Positions 6,002 to 13,250 of a DNA stretch of 13,250 nucleotides are shown in pieces. The stretch is from positions 4,464 to 17,713 of the forward strand of contig DFSJ01000084.1 in NCBI GenBank assembly GCA_002378585.1, written 5' to 3'. Source of the stretch: Flavobacteriaceae bacterium UBA3440. Its GTDB lineage: Bacteria > Bacteroidota > Bacteroidia > Flavobacteriales > Flavobacteriaceae. Under the pieces are notes generated by a model. It was not told where the DNA came from, did no database searches, and saw nothing but the letters and a program-made list of their open reading frames with translations. Each line of letters starts with the position of its first letter. The stretch's first letter is position 1. The translations under genes were made by a program, and so were the position numbers.

Positions 6002-8413
6002 TTATCTAAGTTTTGGAAATTTATCCGGATTTGACTCATGCATCATTTCATAAACCGACTCAAATATATCTTCTTCGTTGGGTTTGGAGAAATAATCCCC
6101 GTCGGTGGCATAGGCAGGACGATGCGCTTTTGCCGTGAGTGTTTTTGGCGCACTGTCTAAATAAGCATAGGCGCCCTGTTTTTCTATGATCTCTTGCAAT
6201 AAATAAGCAGAACAGCCTCCAGGCACGTCTTCGTCAATCACTAGAAGACGGTTTGTTTTCTGAACACTTTTCAACACTTGATGATCTATATCAAAGGGCA
6301 ACAAGGTTTGGGCATCGATCAGCTCAACCTCAATTCCATAGGCGGACAGTAAACCTACAGCTTCTTGTACTAAACGAAGCGTAGATCCATAAGAGACCAC
6401 GGTAATATCAGTCCCTTGGGTCAATACTTCCACACGACCAATAGGTGTTCTAAAAGCTCCTAGATTCTCGGGTAATGTCTCTTTAAGTCGATATCCATTA
6501 AGGCTTTCAATAACTATAGCTGGCTCATCCGAGGCCAGTAAAGTATTATACATACCTGCGGCGACCGTCATGTTTCTGGGCGATAGGATATACATGCCCC
6601 TTAAAAAATGAATCAATCCACCCATAGGGGAACCTGAATGCCAAATACCTTCTAAACGGTGCCCCCTGGTACGTATAATTAGGGGTGCTTTTTGTCTGCC
6701 ATAAGTTCTGTACAGCAAACTAGCCAAATCATCACTAAGTGTTTGAATGGCATAAAGCATGTAATCCAGGTATTGGATCTCTGCAATAGGTCTTAATCCC
6801 CTGAGCGATAATCCAATGCCTTGACCGATGATGGTCGCTTCTCTAATGCCTGTATCTGCGACTCGAATCTCGCCAAATCTCTCTTGCAATCCTTCTAAAC
6901 CTTGATTTACATCTCCGATAAATCCAGCATCTTCGCCAAAAATTAATAATTTCTCCTCGCGTTGAAGCATCGCTTCAAAATTGTCTCTAAGTACTACACG
7001 ACCGTCAACTAAGGGCGCGTCAGCAGCGTACTGTGGAGCAACGGCTTCAATTTTTGTCGCGTTTTGCGGGGTTTCGCTGTATAAATGGTCGCTGTACTTA
7101 GGTTGGTAGAACTCCATAAAATCATTGATCCACTGGACAAGCGCCTGTTTTTCCGGATGATTTTCTCCCAAAACAAGACGTAAAGTACGTCGGGCTTTAC
7201 TGATCAGATCTTTTTTGATGGGTTCTTTAATCTCACTTAATTCGCGAATGACCCCTTGGATAAACACATGGTTGGGAGAAACTTTGGTCAACGGTTGCAA
7301 TACATCAATCAACGATTTATGATGTGCTTTATGAGTGGCTACAAAATCTGACCAGGCAGCTTTTTTGGCCTCTTTAACTTCTTTCAGAACACTTTGTTCT
7401 ATCTCTTGCAACTCATCCTCTGTGGCGATGGCGGTATCGAGCATCCACTGACGAAACATTCGATTACAGTCGTATTGTTTCTCCCACTCAAGTCGCTCGG
7501 TTGATTTGTAACGTTCATGTGAGCCGGAGGTTGAATGACCCAGAGGCTGAGTTAATTCAACCACGTGTATCAGGACGGGGGTATGGTGTTCTCTAGCCCA
7601 TTCAGCCGCATTTTCATACGCGTGAATTAATGCTGGATAATCCCATCCTTTTACTTGAAAAATCTCAAAGCCTGCTTGCGTTTCTGTTTTTCGAAAACCT
7701 TCTAAAACAGCACTAATCGAGCTTTTCGTGGTGTGGTGCTTTGCGTGAACGGATATTCCGTATTCATCATCCCAAACACTGATCACCATAGGCACTTGTA
7801 GCACCCCTGCGGCATTAATGGTTTCAAAAAACAAACCTTCACTGGTAGAAGCATTTCCTATAGTACCCCAAGCTATTTCATTACCGGAATCGGTGAATTT
7901 TTCCACCCCTTTGAGCCCCAATGATCGGTACACCTTTGAAGCTTGAGCTAACCCCAATAATCTAGGCATTTGTGCTGCCGTAGGAGAAATATCAGAACTG
8001 GAATTAGGCTGGTCCATCAAGTTCTTCCATTGGCCGAGCTCATCGACACTTTGGGTCACAAAATGACCACCCATCTGCCTACCGGCACTCATGGGTTCTT
8101 TTTCTATATCAGTTGTGGCATATAGTCCGTGAAAAAAATCTAACGGACTGTACAAACCCAAAGCCATCATGAGTGTTTGATCTCTGTAATAACCAGATCT
8201 GAAATCACCTGGCTTAAAACTGCGGGCCATAGCCAATTGAGGGAGTTCTTTTCCGTCCCCGAAAATACCAAATTTACCTTTTCCTGTAAGTACCTCTTTT
8301 CGGCCTTCTAAGCTACATGCACGGCTGATGGTTGCTGTGCGAAAGTCATTCAGCATTTGCTGTTTGAAGTCTTCGAACGAAATGGATGTATTCGTCTCTG
8401 GCTGTTGCTTCAT
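6002..8413 (-). CDS. 2-oxo acid dehydrogenase E1 component, fused alpha and beta subunits
   Basis: This 803-residue protein joins the two E1 subunits of a pyruvate or branched-chain 2-oxo acid dehydrogenase. It would decarboxylate the 2-oxo acid with thiamine diphosphate and pass the acyl group to lipoyl-E2 in the cytoplasm. The alpha half (about 15-310) has YYRDQT (75-80), TSEGLFFETINAAG (190-203), the cofactor segment ending WDDEYGIS (214-221), and GHSTSGSHERY (292-302) where the active-site loop is expected. Residues about 310-460 are a linker that includes a charged helical part. The beta half (about 468-790) has FGEDAGFIGD (492-501), the catalytic-glutamate segment TGIREATIIGQG (521-532, Glu525), the proton-relay region IWHSGSP (590-596) and the C-terminal transketolase-like domain (VIDEDVPGGCSA). 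Such fusions are common in Bacteroidota. The substrate cannot be assigned, and no E2 or E3 gene is in view. The usual GDG is G-N-A here (186-188). The ATG at 8413 has a well-placed promoter at 8433-8463. Confidence 0.93.
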   Translation of the reverse strand: MKQQPETNTSISFEDFKQQMLNDFRTATISRACSLEGRKEVLTGKGKFGIFGDGKELPQLAMARSFKPGDFRSGYYRDQTLMMALGLYSPLDFFHGLYATTDIEKEPMSAGRQMGGHFVTQSVDELGQWKNLMDQPNSSSDISPTAAQMPRLLGLAQASKVYRSLGLKGVEKFTDSGNEIAWGTIGNASTSEGLFFETINAAGVLQVPMVISVWDDEYGISVHAKHHTTKSSISAVLEGFRKTETQAGFEIFQVKGWDYPALIHAYENAAEWAREHHTPVLIHVVELTQPLGHSTSGSHERYKSTERLEWEKQYDCNRMFRQWMLDTAIATEDELQEIEQSVLKEVKEAKKAAWSDFVATHKAHHKSLIDVLQPLTKVSPNHVFIQGVIRELSEIKEPIKKDLISKARRTLRLVLGENHPEKQALVQWINDFMEFYQPKYSDHLYSETPQNATKIEAVAPQYAADAPLVDGRVVLRDNFEAMLQREEKLLIFGEDAGFIGDVNQGLEGLQERFGEIRVADTGIREATIIGQGIGLSLRGLRPIAEIQYLDYMLYAIQTLSDDLASLLYRTYGRQKAPLIIRTRGHRLEGIWHSGSPMGGLIHFLRGMYILSPRNMTVAAGMYNTLLASDEPAIVIESLNGYRLKETLPENLGAFRTPIGRVEVLTQGTDITVVSYGSTLRLVQEAVGLLSAYGIEVELIDAQTLLPFDIDHQVLKSVQKTNRLLVIDEDVPGGCSAYLLQEIIEKQGAYAYLDSAPKTLTAKAHRPAYATDGDYFSKPNEEDIFESVYEMMHESNPDKFPKLR

Positions 8414-8432
8414 GTGAAAAAGGCAGTTTTAA

Positions 8433-8463
8433 CAAAAGTATCAATTTTCACGAGAACCGGCAA
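8433..8463 (-). promoter_or_regulatory. Bacteroidota-type promoter of the E1 gene
   Basis: On the minus strand TTG (complement of 8461-8463) is followed after exactly 20 nt by TACTTTTG (complement of 8433-8440), an exact TAnnTTTG -7 element. This matches the known -33/-7 layout of primary-sigma promoters in Bacteroidota. It sits in the 75-bp gap between the barrel-protein gene and the E1 gene, 19 nt before the E1 ATG, giving a very short leader. It is the best-supported promoter in the window. Confidence 0.65.
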
Positions 8464-8488
8464 GTAGGAACGGTAAACCTGGTGAGAA

Positions 8489-11320
8489 TCAAAAGAAGTT
8501 TCGCTGAAATAAACCGCTTAATGTCCTCGGGTTTAGGGCTACCACAAATCTGATTTTCTCCGCATAGGACGATCCTGTTACTTCCCACCCATTGCTGGAA
8601 TACAATGGAAAATAAAACTCGAGGTAATCAGTGACTAAGTTGAGTCTAATTCCTGAATCATGCACCATGCGAGCCTGGTAACCCTTATTTTTCACAAAAC
8701 CAGCATCCATATAAAATTCCGCCCATTTCCAAATATTCACACTGGTATTGATGGTAGTCATCCACTGGTTGGCATATGGTTCAGATAATTTTGACTTAAA
8801 ACCACCATCAGCCATAACAAATTGTTGGCTGAATAGTCCGCTATCTTCAGATCTACCTAGATAATCATATTCAAATAAGTAATCTGTGGGTCGATCAAGC
8901 GCAAAACTAAAATAATCATCTGATGTCTTGTTGCGCCAAAAAGCCCCGGTAAAGAATCGAATGTTAAATTGAGAGTTATTGTCATACAGCTTTCTTAATT
9001 CAATTTCAAAAGTTGTTTTTAAAAAATTTGAAGCGTATTGATTGTCTAGTTCCCAAGCAAAATAATCGACAATACCCGGATTTCTTTGCCCGATTTTCAG
9101 GTTAGTCACTTGGTAATTTGGGTTGGATTCTATGACAGACAAATCATTGGACTGAACCACATCCACATAGCGCATAGATACATATGTTCTCTGATTTGAA
9201 CGAAGATCTTCTGGTCTCCAAATAACTTGAAATGAAGGTGTTATGGTAGAATACCTAAAGTCATCATCAAAGTGATAGCTCGACGCCAAAACTTGAAGGC
9301 TCGTCGAATACAATGAAGAATAGTCGTAGTACTGGGTGTACTTCATCAGTCCATATCCCACATAGGAATTACTTTTTAAACCATATGACGGAGCAATATC
9401 AAAGGTAAATGGTCGATAAAGAAGCGGGTCATTGTGCAAGCGCAAGCCAGGAGAAAGACCATCATAGACATTAAACTGAGCTATGGGTACGTAGAAAAAC
9501 TGATGAACATCAGGATTTTCTACGTCCTTTAGAAACCTAAATGACAGTGGTTTATTTCCAAAAATGGTGGGATTTACCCGCATCCAGTTATTGCGTTCGT
9601 TAAGCTCAGACAAGGTTGATCTCGGATTAACCACCCATTGATCAGCTTGGGATTTTACGACTATGGTATCGAATTGCCCAGTAAATGGAGGAGTCCACCA
9701 AGCAGCTGTTTTTTGGTTGTCTTTGTACCCCTCAACGAGCACTGGTGCTGAAGTTTCAGACTGATTAATCACATGCAATTCCAACGAATCAAGAGATCGT
9801 TTATCAGGTCTTCGAAACCTAAAATCTAGGTCCTTATCAGCACTTAAGGCATTAAAAAACCAATGGGTAGGTAGGGTAGAATGGCTTTGCATCCAATCCG
9901 ACAACATGGGCGTAGAGACAAAAGTTCCCTTTTGACTTTTAAACCAATCCGTAATGTTTTTCTCGAATTCGTTCTCGCCGACATACTGGGATAATCCATA
10001 AATAGCTCTCCCAGCTTTGTAGGGCTGGCCTATGCTTAAATTATAGCGCAACAATTGATTTTTAGGAGTCAGTAATGGTTGGTCTAGATTCTTTCTGGCA
10101 CCAACCTGATAGAGCAACTCATACTGATCGTTGAAATTCATTTGCGCCACGCGATAACCGCGTATTCCCCAAATGTTTGAGAATTTGCCCAACAATTTTT
10201 GATCGGGATAATGCAATGCCACATAGCGCATCATCAAATAGTGCACCAACCCATCTACAAACCAGTAATCGTTGCGCTCATCCCAACTAAATTCTTGGGT
10301 AATCAGATTTTTTATACTGGTTTTAAGGAGTTGTAATTCCCATACAAAAGCGGGAGAGTAGGGTTGTATGACACTTGGCAGTTCATTGGGGCCCCTGAGC
10401 GGATCTAACTGATATTGGTCCTTGGTTACCCAAATCTTGCCGGAGCTAGGCACACCCAATGATTCCACAATAAATGCGCCTACTCTTCTGGCGGATTCAT
10501 CATGCCATGGGGTTGTTGGGAGGAAAAAATTTGTTTCCCAAGACAGGGCGCCAAGTTCAGTGATGAGGTTACATTGTTGTTCTTTGGTAATCACCACCTC
10601 AATAGACTTCCCCCAGACTAGGTTAAAATCAACGTCCTGTAGTTGATATTCTTTATGGGAGACCTTCCAAGGAGCATTGGACGAAATGTGTAACTCTTCA
10701 GGAAGTTTAAGCGATAGATTGATGGTGGAAAAAGGAAGGGTTGGTCGATCAATGGCTAGGTTAGGGTAGGCAATCCACATTGAATTATTCCTAAATGCCG
10801 GAGTTAAATACCAATCGGTCAATCGATAATCGCCTTGAGGGTCATACCCCATGGAGGTGAATTTCTTGTGGGGTAGGTATACTTTGTAATTCAGAAAAAC
10901 CGATGTTTTCTCACCTGGATATAATGGTTTTTCCAAGTCCACCAACACCAAATCAACCAAAGTGTCTCTGTGCCAAGTCAGCGCATTAAAACGATCATTA
11001 AGCACCTGGTTAATCTGTGTACCGCCTCTTTCACGGTCCGTGGCCAAATGAAGATTTTTTTTAAATGATTCCGCAAAACGACGGGCCAGTGGTGATTTTT
11101 TCGACACGTAGGGATGAATCCAATCCACCAAGGCAATTTGCGTCAGCGTGTCATGGCTCTGATTTTTATAATGAATGGTTTGCCTTAGATTCAGCGACTT
11201 TGAGGAATCATCCAACTCCGCTTTAATATCGATTATATGTTGTCCATACCCCAATAGAGTGGTAGTGATCCAAAGGAATACTACCGATTTTATTATTCGA
11301 TATGAATCAGGAAAATGCAT
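8489..11320 (-). CDS. M1-peptidase-like (gluzincin-fold) protein with C-terminal outer-membrane barrel, apparently lacking the zinc site
   Basis: This 943-residue protein has an N-terminal hydrophobic signal (about 9-26, cleavage probably near GYGQ). Residues about 27-250 form a beta-rich domain like the N-terminal saddle of M1 aminopeptidases. A helical domain follows (about 265-490), then a beta-rich linker. From about 605 to 943 there are alternating aromatic strands typical of an outer-membrane barrel, ending in RNFF with a terminal Phe as barrels usually do. The segment WDERNDYWFVDGLVHYL (346-362) lines up with the M1 pattern NERDHPWMDEG, but the second zinc-ligand Glu is Asp356. About 14 residues upstream, where HExxH belongs, the sequence reads KTSIK (333-337). 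It therefore looks like a non-catalytic relative that may bind or present peptides at the outer membrane. Family members in Bacteroidota are often labelled metallopeptidases, and activity should not be assumed. Its ATG overlaps the stop of the LOG-family gene by one base, indicating translational coupling. Confidence 0.82.
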   Translation of the reverse strand: MHFPDSYRIIKSVVFLWITTTLLGYGQHIIDIKAELDDSSKSLNLRQTIHYKNQSHDTLTQIALVDWIHPYVSKKSPLARRFAESFKKNLHLATDRERGGTQINQVLNDRFNALTWHRDTLVDLVLVDLEKPLYPGEKTSVFLNYKVYLPHKKFTSMGYDPQGDYRLTDWYLTPAFRNNSMWIAYPNLAIDRPTLPFSTINLSLKLPEELHISSNAPWKVSHKEYQLQDVDFNLVWGKSIEVVITKEQQCNLITELGALSWETNFFLPTTPWHDESARRVGAFIVESLGVPSSGKIWVTKDQYQLDPLRGPNELPSVIQPYSPAFVWELQLLKTSIKNLITQEFSWDERNDYWFVDGLVHYLMMRYVALHYPDQKLLGKFSNIWGIRGYRVAQMNFNDQYELLYQVGARKNLDQPLLTPKNQLLRYNLSIGQPYKAGRAIYGLSQYVGENEFEKNITDWFKSQKGTFVSTPMLSDWMQSHSTLPTHWFFNALSADKDLDFRFRRPDKRSLDSLELHVINQSETSAPVLVEGYKDNQKTAAWWTPPFTGQFDTIVVKSQADQWVVNPRSTLSELNERNNWMRVNPTIFGNKPLSFRFLKDVENPDVHQFFYVPIAQFNVYDGLSPGLRLHNDPLLYRPFTFDIAPSYGLKSNSYVGYGLMKYTQYYDYSSLYSTSLQVLASSYHFDDDFRYSTITPSFQVIWRPEDLRSNQRTYVSMRYVDVVQSNDLSVIESNPNYQVTNLKIGQRNPGIVDYFAWELDNQYASNFLKTTFEIELRKLYDNNSQFNIRFFTGAFWRNKTSDDYFSFALDRPTDYLFEYDYLGRSEDSGLFSQQFVMADGGFKSKLSEPYANQWMTTINTSVNIWKWAEFYMDAGFVKNKGYQARMVHDSGIRLNLVTDYLEFYFPLYSSNGWEVTGSSYAEKIRFVVALNPRTLSGLFQRNFF

Positions 11321-12006
11321 TAGAAATTAGGGCTCAAATGATTTTCGGTATAGAATTTCTCAATGATTTCTCCCACTTGTTCTGGCGTATCAGCCAATTG
11401 AAGCAGGTGAATATCCTTGGGAGAAATCATTCCTCGATCTATTAAAACAGTTTTTATCCAATCAATCAGTCCTTGCCAAAAGGAGGAGCCCACTAAGATG
11501 ATCGGGAAACACTCAATTTTATTGGTTTGTATCAAGGTGATGGCTTCAAACAACTCATCTAAGGTGCCAAATCCACCGGGCATAACCACAAATCCCTGTG
11601 AATACTTGACAAACATCACTTTACGCACAAAGAAATAATCAAAATTTAGCGATTTATCCTCGTTGATGTACGGGTTTGAATGTTGTTCAAAAGGCAATTC
11701 TATATTGAGGCCTACTGAGGTTCCTTTCATTTCAAAGGCGCCCTTGTTGGCTGCTTCCATAATCCCTGGACCACCACCAGAAATCACCCCAAAACCATTT
11801 TGTACTAACTTTTTGGCAATTTCAGTCGCTAAGGCATAATCTGGATGATCCGGTTTGGTGCGGGCTGATCCAAAAATAGACACGCACGGACCTATTTGGC
11901 TCATTTTTTCAAACCCATTAACAAATTCGCCCATGATTTTAAACAATGCCCAAGAGTCATTTGTTTTTATTTCATTCCAGGATTTATGGGTATAGTTCGT
12001 AGTCAT
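11320..12006 (-). CDS. LOG-family phosphoribohydrolase (TIGR00730 type)
   Basis: This 228-residue cytoplasmic Rossmann-fold protein belongs to the LOG group, formerly called lysine decarboxylase-like. The group hydrolyses the N-glycosidic bond of nucleoside 5'-monophosphates, releasing a free base and ribose 5-phosphate. LOG itself acts on cytokinin nucleotides, and bacterial PpnN acts on purine and pyrimidine nucleotides. The two signature motifs are intact: SGGGPGIMEAANKGA (76-90) and MPGGFGTLDE (142-151), with catalytic Arg128 and Glu151 in place. VSIFGSAR (42-49) begins the nucleotide-binding fold. Residues 1-35 form an N-terminal helical extension common in the longer bacterial forms. 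A real lysine decarboxylase role is excluded by the motifs. The gene lies 3 nt after the uvrA stop and overlaps the next gene by one base, so it is the middle of a three-gene operon. The natural substrate here is unknown. Confidence 0.9.
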   Translation of the reverse strand: MTTNYTHKSWNEIKTNDSWALFKIMGEFVNGFEKMSQIGPCVSIFGSARTKPDHPDYALATEIAKKLVQNGFGVISGGGPGIMEAANKGAFEMKGTSVGLNIELPFEQHSNPYINEDKSLNFDYFFVRKVMFVKYSQGFVVMPGGFGTLDELFEAITLIQTNKIECFPIILVGSSFWQGLIDWIKTVLIDRGMISPKDIHLLQLADTPEQVGEIIEKFYTENHLSPNF

Positions 12007-12009
12007 GTT

Positions 12010-13250
12010 CTAGAGATTAAATTCTTTTTTTAAGTAAATGCCTGTGTGGCTGTTGGGATGATTGGCTACCTCTTCGGGCGTACCCTGAGCGGTTATGGTT
12101 CCTCCGAACCGTCCAGCTTCAGGACCGACATCAATCAAATGGTCACAAGCCATTAAAACATCCAAGTTGTGTTCGATCACTACCACGGTATTCCCCTTGT
12201 CCACCAGTTTCTGCAAAACTCCTAAAAGTACAGAGATATCCTCAAAATGCAGTCCTGTAGTTGGCTCATCAAGGATATACATCGTTTTACCCGTCGCTTT
12301 TTTGGAAAGTTCTGTAGCCAGCTTTACCCGCTGAGCCTCTCCACCAGAGAGGGTTGTTGAAGATTGACCTAACTGAATATAGCCAAGCCCAACTTCTTGC
12401 AGTGTTTTTAACACCCGATAGATTTTAGGGATGGGCTCAAAAAACTGAACACCTTGATCTATGGTCATTTCAAGGACATCGGCAATTGATTTACCTTTAA
12501 AACGGATATCCAGAGTTTCTCGATTAAATCGCTTACCCTGACAAGACTCACACAATACGTACACATCGGGCAGAAAGTTCATTTCAATAGCTCGGTATCC
12601 ACCTCCTTCACAAGTTTCGCATCGACCAGACTTCACATTAAAACTAAATCTTCCTGGTTGATATCCTCTTATTTGAGCCTCAGTTGTTTTGCTGAATAGT
12701 TGACGGATATCGTCGAAAACACCTGTATAAGTAACTGGATTAGACCGAGGAGTTCTGCCTATCGGAGATTGATCCACCTCAATAACTTTGTCCAAATACG
12801 CTAATCCCTCGATAGAATCGTAGGGAAGAGGTGTCATCACCCCGTTAAAAAAATGATTGTTCAAAATAGGGTAGAGTGTCTCGTTGACCAATGAAGACTT
12901 GCCACTTCCAGAAACACCACTAATGCCTAAAAGCATGCCCAGAGGAAAAGTGACCTCGATGTTTTTTAAGTTATGTCCTCGGCAACCAGTTAATTTTATG
13001 GCCCATCCATTACCTGCTCTATAGGTGCGTTTTTCAACGACTTTTCTTTTCCCTGTCAAATAATCCGCCGTCATAGTTTGCGCCCCAGGTAAATCTTTTG
13101 GGGCACCTTGCCAAACGATACTACCCCCGTGAACTCCTGCTTTAGGCCCCATATCGATGACGTGGTCCGCCGCCAAAATCATGTCTTTGTCGTGTTCCAC
13201 AACCAAAACTGAATTACCTAAATCCCTCAAGGCAATTAAGGAATTAATTA
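12010..13250 (-). CDS. uvrA: Excinuclease ABC subunit A, C-terminal part (5' end outside window)
   Basis: UvrA is the damage-sensing ATPase of nucleotide excision repair, forming a dimer that loads UvrB on damaged DNA. The frame is open to the right edge; about 413 residues are visible, the C-terminal part of a protein usually near 940 residues. The visible start, [17 protein letters not shown], is the end of the first ATPase cassette with its H-loop. The second cassette follows. Counting from the Leu codon at 13230, it has Walker A SGSGKSS (107-113), a zinc-finger with two CxxC pairs (Cys204, 207, 227 and 230), ABC signature LSGGEAQR (294-301), Walker [12 protein letters not shown] (318-328) and H-loop VIEHN (351-355). 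All catalytic and zinc residues are intact. The TAG stop is 3 nt before the LOG-family start. Two UvrA classes exist in many Bacteroidota, and the missing N-terminus prevents deciding which one this is. Confidence 0.96.
   Translation of the reverse strand, partial: INSLIALRDLGNSVLVVEHDKDMILAADHVIDMGPKAGVHGGSIVWQGAPKDLPGAQTMTADYLTGKRKVVEKRTYRAGNGWAIKLTGCRGHNLKNIEVTFPLGMLLGISGVSGSGKSSLVNETLYPILNNHFFNGVMTPLPYDSIEGLAYLDKVIEVDQSPIGRTPRSNPVTYTGVFDDIRQLFSKTTEAQIRGYQPGRFSFNVKSGRCETCEGGGYRAIEMNFLPDVYVLCESCQGKRFNRETLDIRFKGKSIADVLEMTIDQGVQFFEPIPKIYRVLKTLQEVGLGYIQLGQSSTTLSGGEAQRVKLATELSKKATGKTMYILDEPTTGLHFEDISVLLGVLQKLVDKGNTVVVIEHNLDVLMACDHLIDVGPEAGRFGGTITAQGTPEEVANHPNSHTGIYLKKEFNL

Noticed and set aside
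8451..8480. Possible stem (ACCG / CGGT) after the barrel-protein gene as a terminator.
   Set aside because: Only four base pairs with a long loop and no T tract; the same bases are better explained as the -33 part of the E1 promoter.
10422..10646. Open frame on the plus strand inside the barrel-protein gene; similar antisense frames occur at 690-920, 1203-1469, 2316-2570, 3495-3698 and 11417-11638.
   Set aside because: Each is fully antisense to a well-supported gene, has no recognisable domain and is explained by codon composition of the real gene.
11320..12006. Lysine decarboxylase, a label often given to this family.
   Set aside because: The PGGxGTxxE and SGGGPGxME motifs are those of LOG phosphoribohydrolases, and there is no PLP-binding decarboxylase fold.

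Overview
This window looks like ordinary chromosomal DNA from a Bacteroidota bacterium, probably Flavobacteriales or Cytophagales. The evidence is the gene content: a fused alpha/beta 2-oxo acid dehydrogenase E1, a metallopeptidase-like protein joined to an outer-membrane barrel, and an OmpA-type lipoprotein with a short lipoprotein signal. Several start sites also have an exact TAnnTTTG promoter element just upstream, as expected for the primary sigma factor of this phylum, and Shine-Dalgarno sequences are weak or absent. The sequence leans AT-rich and coding is very dense. No stretch over 300 bases lacks a gene. I saw no tRNA, rRNA, insertion sequence, CRISPR array, phage gene or sign of recent transfer.

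Layout. At 1-2167 (+) lie the C-terminal part of a UvrD/PcrA helicase and an overlapping YciO/Sua5/YrdC-family gene, closed by a strong two-way hairpin terminator at 2169-2192. At 2213-4570 (-), read right to left, are a small stand-alone HsdR-N-like nuclease-fold protein, a family 2 glycosyltransferase and an OmpA/Pal-like lipoprotein. DNA polymerase III delta (holA, 4591-5592, +) diverges from the nuclease-fold gene with 20 bp between start codons. It then converges on a DoxX-family membrane protein gene (5593-5970, -), with the two stop codons directly abutting. Next on the minus strand is a large E1 gene (6002-8413) with the best promoter in the window. The right end is a tight minus-strand operon: uvrA (C-terminal part, running off the edge), a LOG-family phosphoribohydrolase, then a 943-residue M1-peptidase-like/outer-membrane protein whose zinc-site residues appear to be missing.

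Working together. DNA repair and replication are represented by uvrD/pcrA, uvrA and holA, although these do not form one operon. Envelope functions are represented by the OmpA lipoprotein, glycosyltransferase, DoxX protein and barrel protein. The E1 enzyme feeds acyl groups into a 2-oxo acid dehydrogenase complex whose E2 and E3 genes are not in view.

I did not find a convincing new multi-gene system. The items most worth a second look are the apparently dead peptidase-barrel fusion coupled to LOG and uvrA, the orphan HsdR-N nuclease-fold protein beside holA, the YciO-type (not TsaC-type) identity of the Sua5/YrdC-family protein, and the altered thiamine-diphosphate motif in the fused E1.
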